Shown here one piece after another: positions 1 to 7,521 of a stretch of 64,000 nucleotides of DNA. Position 1 is the first letter of the stretch, and every line of letters starts with the position of its first letter. Both the position numbers and the translations under genes were made by a program. The stretch covers positions 62,001-126,000 of the forward strand of contig CALAUA010000015.1 of the NCBI GenBank assembly GCA_937891975.1, given 5' to 3'. Origin of the DNA: an uncultured Bacteroidales bacterium (GTDB lineage: Bacteria; Bacteroidota; Bacteroidia; Bacteroidales; Paludibacteraceae). The notes beneath the pieces were generated by a model. That model made no database searches. It saw only the letters and a list, made by a program, of their open reading frames with translations, and was not told the origin of the DNA.

Positions 1-369
1 TTTGTGCTTCCAACTGCCGCGTGCAATGAGCATGATGACAATCCATATGAACGATTGCTTGAGAGCCGTGCAACTCCAGACAATGCGTGTGCCTGTGCCC
101 GTTTCGAAATGTATGAGGTTGGGTTCGAAGAAATACACGTGTTCGTTGGTCAAAGATAACAACCAATACACGATGCTGGCAATATGGTGCGACATGAAGT
201 CGAATGGGCGTGTGATATCTAAACCAAACCATGTGACTTGGCTACCCCCTTCGTCACCCAGTACGGTGAACTTCCAAAAATAGTTGGCTGCGAGCAATGC
301 CACGACAAAGAGAAGAATGTCCATGTAAGGACGGAGGGCTTCTTTGATATGTTCAACATGGTTCAACAT
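1..369 (-). CDS. exosortase/archaeosortase-family membrane protein (3' end cut by window)
   Basis: The reading frame runs from an ATG at 369 down to base 1 without a stop, so the protein continues outside the window. About 122 residues are visible. They show a first hydrophobic helix (about residues 16-30), a charged loop, a second hydrophobic stretch (about 58-70), and the motif VWSCTALKQ followed by another helix and an ARGSWKHK end. The Cys in this context matches the active-site cysteine of the exosortase/archaeosortase transpeptidase-like family, which cleaves C-terminal sorting signals at the inner membrane. The downstream Arg and His of that family would lie outside the window. It follows tsaD by about 30 bases and is probably cotranscribed. 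The start sits in a decamer tandem repeat, and an alternative ATG at 395 opens a frame of only seven codons. The family call rests on motif memory, not alignment. Confidence 0.6.
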   Translation of the reverse strand, partial: MLNHVEHIKEALRPYMDILLFVVALLAANYFWKFTVLGDEGGSQVTWFGLDITRPFDFMSHHIASIVYWLLSLTNEHVYFFEPNLIHFETGTGTRIVWSCTALKQSFIWIVIMLIARGSWKHK

Positions 370-400
370 GGTTCAAAATTGTTCAACGTGGTTCATTACC
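351..400. repeat. imperfect 10-bp tandem repeat spanning the exosortase-like start codon
   Basis: Read on the plus strand, five consecutive decamers begin with GTTCA: GTTCAACATG twice, then GTTCAAAATT, GTTCAACGTG and GTTCATTACC. On the minus strand several units supply an ATG, each in a different frame because the period is not a multiple of three. The ATG at 369 is in frame with the gene, the one at 359 is not, and the one at 395 gives a seven-codon frame. Gain or loss of one unit would change which ATG opens the gene. Confidence 0.7.
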
Positions 401-1470
401 TAAATCTTGGTCTTTGCGTATGGGGCGGCGTCCATAGGACAGAACTCGCCATCGAGGTACTTGAAGTAGCCTGCTTGGCAGACCATGGCCGCATTGTCGG
501 TAGTGTAGGAGAATGGCGGAATATGTACTGTCCAACGATGGCGACGACCTAAATCAATCAATGCATCACGTAATCCACTATTTGCACTCACACCACCTGC
601 TACTGCTATCTCATTGACTTTTAGATCCTTAGCTGCACGTTTGAGTTTATTGATGAGTATGTCAATAATCGTTCTCTGCAAGGAAGCACAAAGGTCGGCT
701 TTGTTTTCCTCGATGAAATTCGCATTCTCTTTGAGGTTGTCGCGGAGGAAATACAGGAAGGAGGTCTTGAGTCCAGAGAAAGAATAATTGTACCCTGGGA
801 TATTGGGTTTGGCAAACGTAAATGCTTCGGCGTTGCCCTCTTTGGCTAGGCGATCAATCCATGGACCACCAGGGTAGGGAAGCCCCATGATTTTAGCGCA
901 CTTGTCAAATGCTTCACCTGCTGCGTCATCAATAGTCTGACCCACGATCTCCATCTCACGGTGGGATTTTACCAATACGATTTGGCTATTACCTCCACTA
1001 ACGAGTAGGCATAGGAAGGGGAAGGAAGGGGATGCTTCGCTGTTGGACGGCGTACCGCCTATTGGACGCCCTGAAGGGCTATTGGACGCTACGCTATTGG
1101 TTTGGATGAAATGGGCAAGGATATGTGCTTGGAGATGGTTGACTTCTACGAGTGGTATGTTGAGCCCAAGTGCCATACCTTTGGCAAAACTGACGCCAAC
1201 TAGCAAACTGCCCAATAAACCAGGACCACGTGTAAAAGCAATGGCGGACAAATCTTTGTTCGTTACGCCTGCTCGCTTGAGGGCGGCATCTACAACAGGT
1301 ACGATATTTAATTGGTGAGCGCGACTGGCTAATTCGGGGACTACACCGCCGAACTCCTCATGTACTGCTTGTGAAGCCGTAACATTGCTTAATAGTATGC
1401 CATCACGAATGACAGCCGCAGAGGTGTCATCGCAACTTGATTCAATGGCTAAAATAACGACATTTTTCAT
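400..1470 (-). CDS. tsaD: tRNA N6-adenosine threonylcarbamoyltransferase TsaD
   Basis: TsaD transfers the threonylcarbamoyl group from TC-AMP to A37 of ANN-decoding tRNAs, with TsaB/TsaE partners, in the cytoplasm. The protein has 356 residues and shows the ASKHA-type N-terminus ILAIESSCDDTSAA, the metal-binding HLQAHILAH histidines (about residues 112-120), LLVSGGNSQ, and the C-terminal AVAGGVSANSGLR. Length is slightly above the usual 330-345 because of a polar insert at about residues 123-148 (QTNSVASNSP and following). That insert is encoded by a dispersed hairpin repeat (1039-1100) and lies just after the metal-binding helix. The gene is divergent from waaA and probably leads an operon with the exosortase-like gene. 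The ATG at 1470 follows a good promoter. Confidence 0.96.
   Translation of the reverse strand: MKNVVILAIESSCDDTSAAVIRDGILLSNVTASQAVHEEFGGVVPELASRAHQLNIVPVVDAALKRAGVTNKDLSAIAFTRGPGLLGSLLVGVSFAKGMALGLNIPLVEVNHLQAHILAHFIQTNSVASNSPSGRPIGGTPSNSEASPSFPFLCLLVSGGNSQIVLVKSHREMEIVGQTIDDAAGEAFDKCAKIMGLPYPGGPWIDRLAKEGNAEAFTFAKPNIPGYNYSFSGLKTSFLYFLRDNLKENANFIEENKADLCASLQRTIIDILINKLKRAAKDLKVNEIAVAGGVSANSGLRDALIDLGRRHRWTVHIPPFSYTTDNAAMVCQAGYFKYLDGEFCPMDAAPYAKTKI
1039..1100. repeat. mini-hairpin repeat array (family A) inside tsaD
   Basis: Three tandem units share the linker TATTGGACG, and each carries a short GC-rich stem: GGCG/CGCC with loop TAC, GCCC/GGGC with loop TGAA, and GC/GC with loop TAC. The same linker and logic recur at 48927-48990, 51499-51562 and 57883-57970. 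Here the array is translated in frame as part of TsaD. Confidence 0.75.
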
Positions 1471-1478
1471 TGCGACTG

Positions 1479-1509
1479 CAAAAGTACAAAAAATATTTTG
1501 TCAATCCAA
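1479..1509 (-). promoter_or_regulatory. promoter for tsaD
   Basis: On the minus strand TACTTTTG (1486-1479) is preceded 20 bases upstream by TTG (1509-1507), the Bacteroidota -7/-33 pattern. It overlaps the divergent waaA promoter. Confidence 0.7.
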
Positions 1510-1527
1510 ATTTTTTTACTACCTTTG
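1497..1527 (+). promoter_or_regulatory. promoter for waaA (and probably hisS)
   Basis: TTTG at 1497-1500 and TACCTTTG at 1520-1527 match the Bacteroidota -33/-7 elements. A start near 1535 would leave a short leader before the GTG at 1581. It is interleaved with the tsaD promoter on the other strand. Confidence 0.72.
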
Positions 1528-1580
1528 CACAAATTTACTGAAGTTTATACTGCGCGAGAGAAGAATACAAGGACGTAGGT

Positions 1581-2783
1581 GTGAATTTATATTTTTGGAT
1601 ATTGCGTTTGGCAGCATTGTTCGGACATCGGAAGGCAAAGAAGTTGGTGGCTGGGCAAGCAGAGGCTATAACAGAGTTGCAAGAGTGGCGTGCTACTATA
1701 TGTGGTATGCCAGTGTTGTGGATACATGTGGCATCTGTGGGGGAGTTTGAACAAGCACGCCCTCTCATTGAGCGTTTGCACAGGGAGTTACCTTTTCGCA
1801 AAGTACTGCTGACGTTCTTTTCCCCTTCTGGGTATGAGTTACGCAAGAATTATCAACTGGTGGATAAAGTCTTATATTTGCCTTTCGCTACGCGTCGGAA
1901 TGCTAAGAAATGGCTAGAAGTGCTTGCGCCAGAGATGGCGGTGTTTGTTAAGTATGAGTTTTGGCCAGCATACCTAAAGGCACTCAAAAAAAATAATGTA
2001 CCCACGTATCTGATTTCTGCTATCTTTCGCCCTAAGCAGTTGTTTTTCAAACCCTGGGGCAAAGCTTATTTGAAACTACTATATACGTTTAAGCATATTT
2101 TTGTGCAGGATTCGTCTTCTGCTGATTTGCTGCAACAGCACGGTATAGCGAATGTGACGGTGGCTGGAGATACGCGTTTTGATCGTGTGGTGGAAGTGCG
2201 AAAGTTGACGAGAGATTTGCCGATAGTAGAAGGTTTTGTAGCAGGTGCTGAGCGCGTGATAGTAGCAGGAAGTACATGGCCAGAGGAAGAGCAGATGTTC
2301 GCGCGCTATGTGGCAGAACATGAGGATGTGAGGTTGGTGCTAGTACCGCATGAGATACACAATGATCACCTGCACCAGATATTTCAATATTTTGAAGGTC
2401 GCTACGTGCGCTATACCGAGGCAACTGCAGCGAGCGTGGATAAGTGTCGTGTGCTACTGGTTGATACGATAGGATTGCTATCTTCAATCTATCGATATGG
2501 ACATGTGGCATACATTGGCGGAGGCTTTGGCGCAGGTATTCACAATACGCTGGAGGCAGCGGTATATGGTATGCCTGTGGTATTTGGACCGAAGTGGCAA
2601 AAGTTTCGTGAAGCTCGTGGGCTATTAAACGCAGGGGCAGCGAAGAGTGTGAAGAATTATCGCGAGTTTGCTGCGGCATTGGATAGTGCTTTTGAAAATC
2701 AACAAGCAATGGGACAAGCCGCTACGAATTATGTGAATAGCGAACTCGGTGCAACGGAGAAAATTTATCAGGAGATATTTTAG
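1581..2783 (+). CDS. waaA: 3-deoxy-D-manno-octulosonic acid (Kdo) transferase
   Basis: WaaA adds Kdo from CMP-Kdo to lipid A precursor at the inner membrane, an essential step of lipopolysaccharide core synthesis. The 400-residue protein begins with a hydrophobic N-terminal anchor (about residues 1-18). It then has the N-terminal glycosyltransferase signature LWIHVASVGEFEQARPLI, VFVKYEFWPAYL, VAGDTRFDRV, and the GT-B C-terminal donor-site motif YIGGGFGAGIHNTLEAAVYG. Translation starts at a GTG, since no in-frame ATG precedes the anchor. hisS follows after 50 bases on the same strand, so readthrough is likely. The short intergenic stretch after the stop contains a small GACTCGCGACTC-type repeat. 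Confidence 0.94.
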   Translation: MNLYFWILRLAALFGHRKAKKLVAGQAEAITELQEWRATICGMPVLWIHVASVGEFEQARPLIERLHRELPFRKVLLTFFSPSGYELRKNYQLVDKVLYLPFATRRNAKKWLEVLAPEMAVFVKYEFWPAYLKALKKNNVPTYLISAIFRPKQLFFKPWGKAYLKLLYTFKHIFVQDSSSADLLQQHGIANVTVAGDTRFDRVVEVRKLTRDLPIVEGFVAGAERVIVAGSTWPEEEQMFARYVAEHEDVRLVLVPHEIHNDHLHQIFQYFEGRYVRYTEATAASVDKCRVLLVDTIGLLSSIYRYGHVAYIGGGFGAGIHNTLEAAVYGMPVVFGPKWQKFREARGLLNAGAAKSVKNYREFAAALDSAFENQQAMGQAATNYVNSELGATEKIYQEIF

Positions 2784-2833
2784 GGTTCCCGACTCGCGAC
2801 TCAAATAAAAATAGAATAATAAAAACTATAAAT

Positions 2834-4222
2834 ATGGCACAAAAACCAAGTATTCCAAAAGGTACGCGTGATTTCTCTCCACTGGAGATGGCACGCCGAA
2901 ATTATATTTTTGACACGATTAAGTCGGTGTTCTCGCTCTATGGCTTTCAGCAGATAGAGACTCCAGCGATGGAGAATCTCTCTACGCTGATGGGCAAGTA
3001 TGGAGAAGAGGGCGACAAACTGCTGTTTAAGATTCTCAACTCAGGCGATTGGAAAGCGGCTGTTACCCATGAGGCATTGGATAATGCCACCATTGGTGCG
3101 CTCACCAATAAAGTGAGTGAGAAAGGTCTGCGTTATGATTTGACCGTACCTTTTGCGCGTTTTGTGGTACAACATCGTGAGGATATTCAATTTCCATTCA
3201 AGCGCTATCAGATTCAACCCGTATGGCGTGCTGACCGTCCACAGAAAGGTCGCTACCGTGAGTTCTATCAATGCGACGTGGATGTGGTGGGTACTAACTC
3301 ACTACTCAGCGAGGTGGAACTGATACAAATCGTGGAGGAAGTGTATCGCCGTTTGGGTATTCGCGTAAGTCTGCATATCAACAACCGCAAGATTCTTGCT
3401 GGTATTGCTGAAGTGATTGGTCAGCCCGAACGCATTATTGATATCACCGTCGCAATCGACAAACTCGATAAGATAGGCATTGATAATGTGAATAAAGAAC
3501 TGCTTGATAAGGGTTTACCACAAGAGGCAGTGGACGCACTGCAACCAATACTGAATTTGAGTGGTACCAATACCGAGAAATTGGATCAGTTGGAGCAAGT
3601 GTTGGCAGGTTGTGAAGTGGGACTGAAAGGTATAGAAGAATTGCGCACCATCTTTGCGTTGTATGCCGCAAGCACGCAAGATGGTAATTTGGCTACCTAT
3701 GAGCCAAGTGGTTTGCAAATAGAATTGGATCTTTGCTTGGCACGTGGTCTGAACTACTATACTGGTGCTATCTTCGAGGTGAAAGCATTGGATGTACAAA
3801 TGGGTAGTATCACAGGTGGTGGTCGCTATGACAACCTCACAGGTATTTTCGGTATGCCAAATGTATCGGGCGTGGGTATTTCGTTTGGTGCAGACCGTAT
3901 TTATGATGTACTCTCCGAACTTAATCTTTATCCAGAGAACTTGCAATCTACAACTCAATTACTCTTTGCGACCTTCGGCGAACAAGAATTGCTGTACGCA
4001 TTAGGTTGGGCAAAAGCACTTCGCGAGAAGGGTGTGAGCGTGGAAGTATATCCCGAACCCACGAAGATGAAGAAGCAAATGAGCTATGCCGATAGCAAGA
4101 AGATTCCGTTTGTGGCTATTGTGGGTGGTGATGAGATGACTGCAGGTAAAGTTATGCTCAAGAATATGCTTTCAGGTGAACAGCAATTGGTAACCCTAGA
4201 AGAACTAGTACAACTGGTATAA
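2834..4222 (+). CDS. hisS: histidine--tRNA ligase
   Basis: Class II aminoacyl-tRNA synthetase that charges tRNA-His. The 462 residues show motif 1 around the N-terminal PKGTRDF and ETPAMENL, the histidine-binding LRYDLTVPFARFV, motif 2 (RPQKGRYREFYQCDVD), the HisA-type LDLCLARGLNYYTGAIFE, motif 3 (GGGRYDNL and VGISFGADRI), and a C-terminal anticodon-binding domain. The start ATG opens the conserved QKPSIPKGTRDFSP N-terminus. It is convergent with ispG and shares a bidirectional terminator with it. Confidence 0.97.
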   Translation: MAQKPSIPKGTRDFSPLEMARRNYIFDTIKSVFSLYGFQQIETPAMENLSTLMGKYGEEGDKLLFKILNSGDWKAAVTHEALDNATIGALTNKVSEKGLRYDLTVPFARFVVQHREDIQFPFKRYQIQPVWRADRPQKGRYREFYQCDVDVVGTNSLLSEVELIQIVEEVYRRLGIRVSLHINNRKILAGIAEVIGQPERIIDITVAIDKLDKIGIDNVNKELLDKGLPQEAVDALQPILNLSGTNTEKLDQLEQVLAGCEVGLKGIEELRTIFALYAASTQDGNLATYEPSGLQIELDLCLARGLNYYTGAIFEVKALDVQMGSITGGGRYDNLTGIFGMPNVSGVGISFGADRIYDVLSELNLYPENLQSTTQLLFATFGEQELLYALGWAKALREKGVSVEVYPEPTKMKKQMSYADSKKIPFVAIVGGDEMTAGKVMLKNMLSGEQQLVTLEELVQLV

Positions 4223-4247
4223 CAAGTCATATTAATATAACTAGCAT

Positions 4248-4278
4248 AAAAAAAGAGAGTTACACGCTCTCTTTTTTT
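4248..4278. terminator. bidirectional terminator between hisS and ispG
   Basis: AAAAAAAGAGAG at 4248-4259 pairs with CTCTCTTTTTTT at 4267-4278, giving a stem with A/T tracts on both sides that can serve both convergent genes. Its right half lies within the last codons of ispG (KKESV). Confidence 0.8.
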
Positions 4279-5654
4279 ATTAACTCTAGCAGTTGTTCGA
4301 CCGCTTCTTCTTGTGGTATGTTTTTTAGCACGCATTCTTTGCCGCGATAGAGACTCACTTTGCCGCGTCCTGCGCCTACATAGCCATAATCGGCGTCCGC
4401 CATCTCGCCCGGACCATTGACAATACAGCCCATGATACCGATCTTCAGTCCTTGCAAGTGGGATGTGGCTGCTTTCACTTGAGCGATGGTTTGCTCCAAA
4501 TCGAAGAGCGTACGACCGCAACCAGGGCAGGAGATATACTCCGTTTTATACATACGCACGCGCGCGGCTTGCAGGATGTCTTTGCTGAGTCGTGCTAAAT
4601 CTTCTGCGGCGAAGTGGTCATTGTTGAGCACTAACTCTGTGCAGTTGTGATCCCAAAGCAAGCGACCACATTCGGCAGCCGCATGGAGTTGGAAGAGTTG
4701 CCAATCGGTGTCGGCGTTGGAGAAAAATACGGTTTTATCTTCTATCTTAACTTGGGTAGTAGCCGCATAACGAGTGCTTTGCTCATCAGCAAAGTAATCT
4801 ACCAACGCTTTGGCAACAGGCAGTTCTTTTTCGGGTGCCTCGCTTAGACTCACGCGAATGGTGTCGCCTATGCCATCTGCGAGCAGTGCACCTATACCGA
4901 CTGCGGACTTCACGCGGCCATCTTCACCTTCGCCTGCTTCTGTTACGCCTAAATGCAAAGGGAAAGCCATGCCCTCTTCCTGCATTTGCCAAACCAACAG
5001 ACGGACAGTAGTGACCATCACGCGAGTGTTGCTGGCTTTGATAGAGAGGACAATATCTTTGAAATCTTCTGCCACTGCCACGCGCAAGAACTCCATGCAA
5101 CTCTCTACCATGCCTTCGGGCGTGTCGCCATAGCGCGACATGATACGGTCACTCAGACTGCCGTGATTAACACCAATACGCAGGGCGGTCTTGTGCTCTT
5201 TGCAGATGTTGAGAAGTTGGATAAAGCGATTGCGAAGTCGCTGTAATTCAGTTTGATACTCCTCGTCGGTGTAGTCTATTTGCTTGAACTTACGGGCAGG
5301 GTCAATATAATTACCTGGATTGATGCGCACTTTCTCTACCACTTTTGCTGCCGCATCCGCTACATCGGATTGGAAGTGGACATCAGCCACGAGGGGGGTA
5401 TGAGATCGCTTCTCTTGAAGCACGTGGTGTATCTGCGCAAGGGATTCTACTTCGCGCATGCCCTGAGTGGTGAAGCGTAGCAGTTCAGTACCTGCGGCAA
5501 TACAACGTTCGGCTTGCGCCACACTACCTTCGATATCATTGGTAGAGGTGTTAGCCATTGTTTGAATACGAACAGGGTGCTCGCCGCCTATTGATAAACC
5601 GCCTACGTTTGTGGTTGTGGTTTGACGGCGGTGGTATGTCAGTTGGATATTCAT
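4260..5654 (-). CDS. ispG: 4-hydroxy-3-methylbut-2-en-1-yl diphosphate synthase, intermediate-length form
   Basis: IspG converts MEcPP to HMBPP in the MEP isoprenoid pathway using a [4Fe-4S] cluster. The N-terminal TIM barrel is clear (IQTMANTSTNDIEGS, VADVHFQSDVA, KVRINPGNY, RIGVNHGSLSDRI, LGVTEAGEGEDGRVKSAVGIGALLADGIGDTIRVSL). The C-terminal cluster domain has CPGCGRT and MGCIVNGPGEMADADYGYVG. From the ATG at 5654 (MNIQ) the protein is 464 residues. Simple bacterial IspG is about 370 residues and the Bacteroidota/plant type about 600, so the inserted middle domain (about residues 270-360 here) is present but much reduced. A promoter at 5673-5703 rules out starts upstream of 5654. Confidence 0.93.
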   Translation of the reverse strand: MNIQLTYHRRQTTTTNVGGLSIGGEHPVRIQTMANTSTNDIEGSVAQAERCIAAGTELLRFTTQGMREVESLAQIHHVLQEKRSHTPLVADVHFQSDVADAAAKVVEKVRINPGNYIDPARKFKQIDYTDEEYQTELQRLRNRFIQLLNICKEHKTALRIGVNHGSLSDRIMSRYGDTPEGMVESCMEFLRVAVAEDFKDIVLSIKASNTRVMVTTVRLLVWQMQEEGMAFPLHLGVTEAGEGEDGRVKSAVGIGALLADGIGDTIRVSLSEAPEKELPVAKALVDYFADEQSTRYAATTQVKIEDKTVFFSNADTDWQLFQLHAAAECGRLLWDHNCTELVLNNDHFAAEDLARLSKDILQAARVRMYKTEYISCPGCGRTLFDLEQTIAQVKAATSHLQGLKIGIMGCIVNGPGEMADADYGYVGAGRGKVSLYRGKECVLKNIPQEEAVEQLLELIKKESV

Positions 5655-5672
5655 AAAAGCCCGAATTTTGTG

Positions 5673-5703
5673 CAAAGTTACTCAAATATTTTGGATTAAG
5701 CAA
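5673..5703 (-). promoter_or_regulatory. promoter for ispG
   Basis: Minus-strand TAACTTTG (5680-5673) with TTG 20 bases upstream (5703-5701). It places the transcription start just before the MNIQ start codon and so decides the ispG start. Confidence 0.72.
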
Positions 5704-5741
5704 TAAAAATGGCACATTTTCACACTTTTTTTGCAAAATAT

Positions 5742-5772
5742 TTGGTCATATCAAAAAAAAGCAGTACTTTTG
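5742..5772 (+). promoter_or_regulatory. promoter for tRNA-Lys
   Basis: TTG at 5742-5744, 20-base spacer, TACTTTTG at 5765-5772. It lies about 36 bases before the mature tRNA 5' end. Confidence 0.7.
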
Positions 5773-5807
5773 CACCCGCTTTCGAATGGAAGTGTGCGTT
5801 TACGCGG

Positions 5808-5880
5808 GATTCAGTAGCTCAGCAGGTAGAGCACATCCCTTTTAAGGATGGGGTCCTGGGTTCGAGCCCCAGCTGAATCA
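5808..5880 (+). tRNA. tRNA-Lys (UUU)
   Basis: A full cloverleaf can be drawn: acceptor GATTCAG/CTGAATC (5808-5814 with 5873-5879), D arm GCTC/GAGC, anticodon stem CATCC/GGATG with loop CTTTTAA (anticodon TTT), T arm CTGGG/CCCAG with TTCGAGC, and discriminator A at 5880. CCA is not encoded. A promoter precedes and a terminator follows, so it is a single-gene unit. Confidence 0.97.
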
Positions 5881-5882
5881 CA

Positions 5883-5913
5883 AGAGCAGAGGAAATACCT
5901 CTGCTCTCTTTTT
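5883..5913 (+). terminator. terminator after tRNA-Lys
   Basis: AGAGCAGAGG (5883-5892) pairs perfectly with CCTCTGCTCT (5898-5907), followed by C and a run of six T. Confidence 0.88.
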
Positions 5914-5956
5914 TCTTATACCTTTCAACTGTTTCTTGAAGGAAATTTACTAAAAC

Positions 5957-6508
5957 TTATTGCATCGCATCACGGAGCTTGTGCTTGATGTAGTGCTCGT
6001 CGGTGAAATGAGAACGGAGGTGAGGAGTCATCTCGGCATGAGCGAAGAACTTCTGGTATTCGCGTTTAATATCTTCGCCAAGATTGGGGTCGTGGGGTGT
6101 GTAGTGGCAGATGGTTTCTGGAGTGTCCTTGGGCTTGAAGGTCTTGAAGCGGAATAGGTCCTGCATCGTGAGTTTGAACTCCGTTTCGCCATTCTCGCGG
6201 CGACCGCGATACTTATTTACGCCTACAGCTTTTTTGAGTGAGGACATAGGATTGAGGACAGGATTGATAACAATCTTTCTGCCTGCGAAGTCCGCACACA
6301 AAACATAGAAGCCGCCCAACGAACTGCCAATCAGGTATTTAACGTCGGTGTTGGCAGCAATGAAATCGTTAATCTTCTTAACCGATTCGTCCACATGGTG
6401 ATCCACTTCGAGTGGACACCACTCAAGTTCAGGGTAGTATTTGCGGAAATTGGTGATGGTGTCGGAGTGTATTGACCCTGCGAAGCCGTGGATGTAAACT
6501 GCTTTCAT
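5957..6508 (-). CDS. YqiA/YcfP-like alpha/beta-hydrolase
   Basis: 183 residues. The N-terminus KAVYIHGFAGS and the nucleophile elbow IGSSLGGFY (about residues 60-70) match the small YqiA/YcfP group of alpha/beta hydrolases, cytoplasmic esterase-like enzymes of unknown physiological substrate. A late Asp (SHFTDEHY region) and the C-terminal EHYIKHK histidine would complete a Ser-Asp-His triad. No signal peptide. The next gene upstream (6526-6942) is 17 bases away on the same strand, so the two may be cotranscribed. Substrate cannot be inferred. Confidence 0.75.
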   Translation of the reverse strand: MKAVYIHGFAGSIHSDTITNFRKYYPELEWCPLEVDHHVDESVKKINDFIAANTDVKYLIGSSLGGFYVLCADFAGRKIVINPVLNPMSSLKKAVGVNKYRGRRENGETEFKLTMQDLFRFKTFKPKDTPETICHYTPHDPNLGEDIKREYQKFFAHAEMTPHLRSHFTDEHYIKHKLRDAMQ

Positions 6509-6509
6509 A

Positions 6510-6548
6510 GTAGATAGCTTCGCTGTTAGAAGTTAGACTGCCTTTGCA
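6510..6548. repeat. mini-hairpin repeat (family B)
   Basis: TAGAT followed by AGC-TTC-GCT, then GTTAGAAGTTAGA and a CTGC/GCAG hairpin. The same TAGA/GTTAGA linker with changing stems recurs at 47080-47136 and 50003-50130. The right part encodes the C-terminus of the adjacent gene (LQRQSNF). Confidence 0.55.
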
Positions 6549-6942
6549 GTTCGCGGAAGATGGCTGCGCGGATGAAGCAGTCGAGACGGAGGTAAATTTT
6601 AGGATTATTGGTGCGAGGGTCAATAGGGGCGTCTGCTTCGCCACGGGTGAGTTGTGCCTCGAAACGTTGCTTCCATAAAGCAAGTTGTTCGGAGTCCTTT
6701 TGAATATGGCGCACTTGTTGGCAGGCAGTAGTCCAGTTGTCAATGCGTTGTTTCTCAGCACCTTTGGGTGGGTTCTTCTTCCAATCACGTGGGTTGTGCA
6801 CCACATACGCCTCTTGCGCTAGTTCTCCGATGATATGCCCCTGTGTGTCAAAGACACGTTTGCGACGGAAGATGGTTTTGTCTTGGTTCTGTAGTTTGCC
6901 CTTGATAGTCTCTATTGGGGCAATAAATTTGATTTCTGCCAT
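6526..6942 (-). CDS. conserved hypothetical protein, 138 aa
   Basis: Not recognised. The 138-residue protein is polar and basic with no signal peptide or membrane segment. It starts MAEIKFIAPIETIKGKL, and the middle (DTQGHIIGELAQEAYVVHNPRDWKKNPPKG) reads like a compact beta-hairpin followed by Trp-rich helices. The C-terminus ends on a helix DCFIRAAIFRELQRQ. Codon use and the steady amino-acid mix argue that it is real. It lies just upstream of the YqiA-like gene and may share its transcript. Its last seven residues fall in a family B repeat. A role cannot be given. Confidence 0.6.
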   Translation of the reverse strand: MAEIKFIAPIETIKGKLQNQDKTIFRRKRVFDTQGHIIGELAQEAYVVHNPRDWKKNPPKGAEKQRIDNWTTACQQVRHIQKDSEQLALWKQRFEAQLTRGEADAPIDPRTNNPKIYLRLDCFIRAAIFRELQRQSNF

Positions 6943-7050
6943 AGATGAGTTAATTATGAATTATGAATTTTGAATGTGGTCTTACCATAAAATGTGTCTT
7001 TTCTTGTGGCAGTGAAAGTGCAGTCTGCATTGTAAGAAGTATCGGGTTGG

Positions 7051-7103
7051 TATGCTGAATCACTAACTAATCACTAACTAATCACTAACTAATCTCTAAC
7101 TAA
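7051..7103. repeat. 11-bp tandem array CACTAACTAAT (copy 1)
   Basis: TATGCTGAAT (7051-7060) is followed by three exact and one diverged copy of the 11-base unit CACTAACTAAT. The same flank and array recur at 23651-23724. Confidence 0.8.
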
Positions 7104-7368
7104 CGGTTAACTATATATAAGACTTTGCAAAGGTACAACAAAATTTTTAGATATGCAAGAAAATGGCGAAAAAATGGATATAAATATTGGAGTATTCTGA
7201 TGAGAGTGCCTGTATGGAGAAGAAATGAAAATGATTGCAAAACTGGAAGAAGGTATGTGATATGGTACAATTGATAGAAAAAGTGGTTTTTAGTGTTATC
7301 GTGTAAGTGCTGAATATCAGTATTTTGTAAAAGATTTGTGAGGGAGGGGTAATTTTTTTTTATTTTTG

Positions 7369-7400
7369 TTTGTATGAATGCATTTTTTTTTGTACCTTTG
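7369..7400 (+). promoter_or_regulatory. promoter for the 7522-8420 gene pair
   Basis: TTTG (7369-7372), 20 bases, TACCTTTG (7393-7400). The initiation site would be near 7408, giving a long untranslated leader. Confidence 0.72.
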
Positions 7401-7521
7401 CAGGCGGAAAAAGAAATCAACAATAGATTCTATTATGAAAACACTATAAACGATTAGCAATCAATGGAGAAAGCCGAAAATCCAATAAAGAGTAGGCGAA
7501 GACACTATAAAAAAAGAGATT

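Larger units (their letters stand above)
6943..7521. other. long intergenic region between divergent genes
   Basis: 579 bases with no convincing gene. It contains a short TTAATTATGAATTATGAA duplication next to the 138-aa gene, an 11-bp tandem array (7051-7103), AT-rich sequence, and a clear plus-strand promoter (7369-7400) that leaves a long leader of about 115 bases before the gene at 7522. A tiny ATG-AAA-ACA-CTA-TAA frame sits in the leader at 7434. Confidence 0.6.

Noticed and set aside
7100..7423. A 107-codon minus-strand open frame in the AT-rich gap
   Set aside because: Low-complexity Leu/Phe/Tyr-rich translation of AT-rich promoter DNA, opposite the promoter at 7369-7400.
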